The translations under genes were made by a program, and so were the position numbers. The notes under the pieces were generated by a model. The model saw only the letters and a list, made by a program, of their open reading frames with translations, made no database searches and was not told the origin of the DNA. From Onthophagus taurus (taxonomy: Eukaryota; Arthropoda; Insecta; Coleoptera; Scarabaeidae), in the NCBI RefSeq assembly GCF_036711975.1, contig NW_027248940.1:2542001-2606000 (forward strand): 64,000 nucleotides of DNA. Direction: 5' to 3'. Positions 63,698 to 64,000 of this stretch are shown in pieces (position 1 is the first letter of the stretch; every line of letters starts with the position of its first letter).

Positions 63698-64000
63698 TTA
63701 AGCAAGCCTACAGCCTGGGAACATACTGTACTGTATTCAAGGCGGAAGTATTTGCTATTGACATGGGTACTAAAATCCTTCTTGAAAGAGGGGTGAAGAA
63801 CATGACAGTACGAATTTTCTCAGACAGTCAAGCCGCTCTCCAGGCGCTGCAAGCCGTGAAAACGGTGTCGGCTCTGGTTAATGATTGTAAGAGAACATTA
63901 AACACACTGAGTTGTGATAACAGAGTCTCTCTGATCTGGGTCCCGGGTCACTTTGGGGTTGCTCGCAATGAAGTGGCAGATAAGCTAGCACGAGATGGCA
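63698..64000 (+). mobile_element. LINE fragment copy 3, copia-free, cut by window edge
   Basis: RNase H region starting at AAGCAAGCCTACAGCC. It passes through GGGTGAAGAACATGACAGT (about 63791-63809) without any LTR, so it is the empty copia site with a single AGAAC. It has its own substitutions (HFGVARNEVADKLA). The tandem array probably continues beyond the window. Confidence 0.85.

Overview
The window is AT-rich nuclear DNA of an insect. A beetle is most likely, inferred from the intact seven-transmembrane odorant receptor, windbeutel, a beta-tubulin with a 49-bp intron, introns of about 50 bp elsewhere, and the mix of LINE, copia, hAT-like and mariner-like elements. There is no bacterial gene organisation. 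Most of the window is tandem repeat; I support five host genes plus one gene cut by the left edge.

Layout. 1-413: 5' part of a minus-strand dCMP-deaminase-like gene lacking zinc ligands. 540-5690: satellite A (about 181 bp), one polarity. 5869-7296: a six-exon odorant receptor, intact once spliced (373 codons). 7480-13900: satellite A again, opposite polarity. 13900-15540: non-array DNA with a possible minus-strand TATA promoter and first exon, then decayed satellite. 15540-23940: satellite B (173 bp), with higher-order blocks. 23940-25250: retroelement relic, hairpin and a CTCF-like site. 25253-25981: windbeutel/ERp29. 26049-37735: complex repeat domain D (535-540 bp units rich in ACCGGAAGT) containing three copies of the windbeutel polyadenylation region, five copies of an ATG-plus-splice-donor segment and two MITEs. 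37735-43600: satellite C (about 182 bp), one polarity, hosting a mariner-like element. 43841-45227: beta-tubulin (minus). 45410-52740: satellite C, opposite polarity, broken by a LINE at 45.6-47.7 kb. 53447-54409: two-exon ankyrin-repeat gene. 54.8-64 kb: tandem composite of LINE RT/RNase H fragments alternating with an LTR-like sequence. One repeat holds an intact copia element, a second a solo LTR at the same site, and a third the empty site.

The main structural observation is that two unrelated genes (odorant receptor, beta-tubulin) each sit where a satellite array reverses polarity, so each gene lies in the centre of a multi-kilobase inverted repeat. Satellites A and C share motifs and look like branches of one family. 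The genes show no common pathway; they are islands in repeat-rich DNA.
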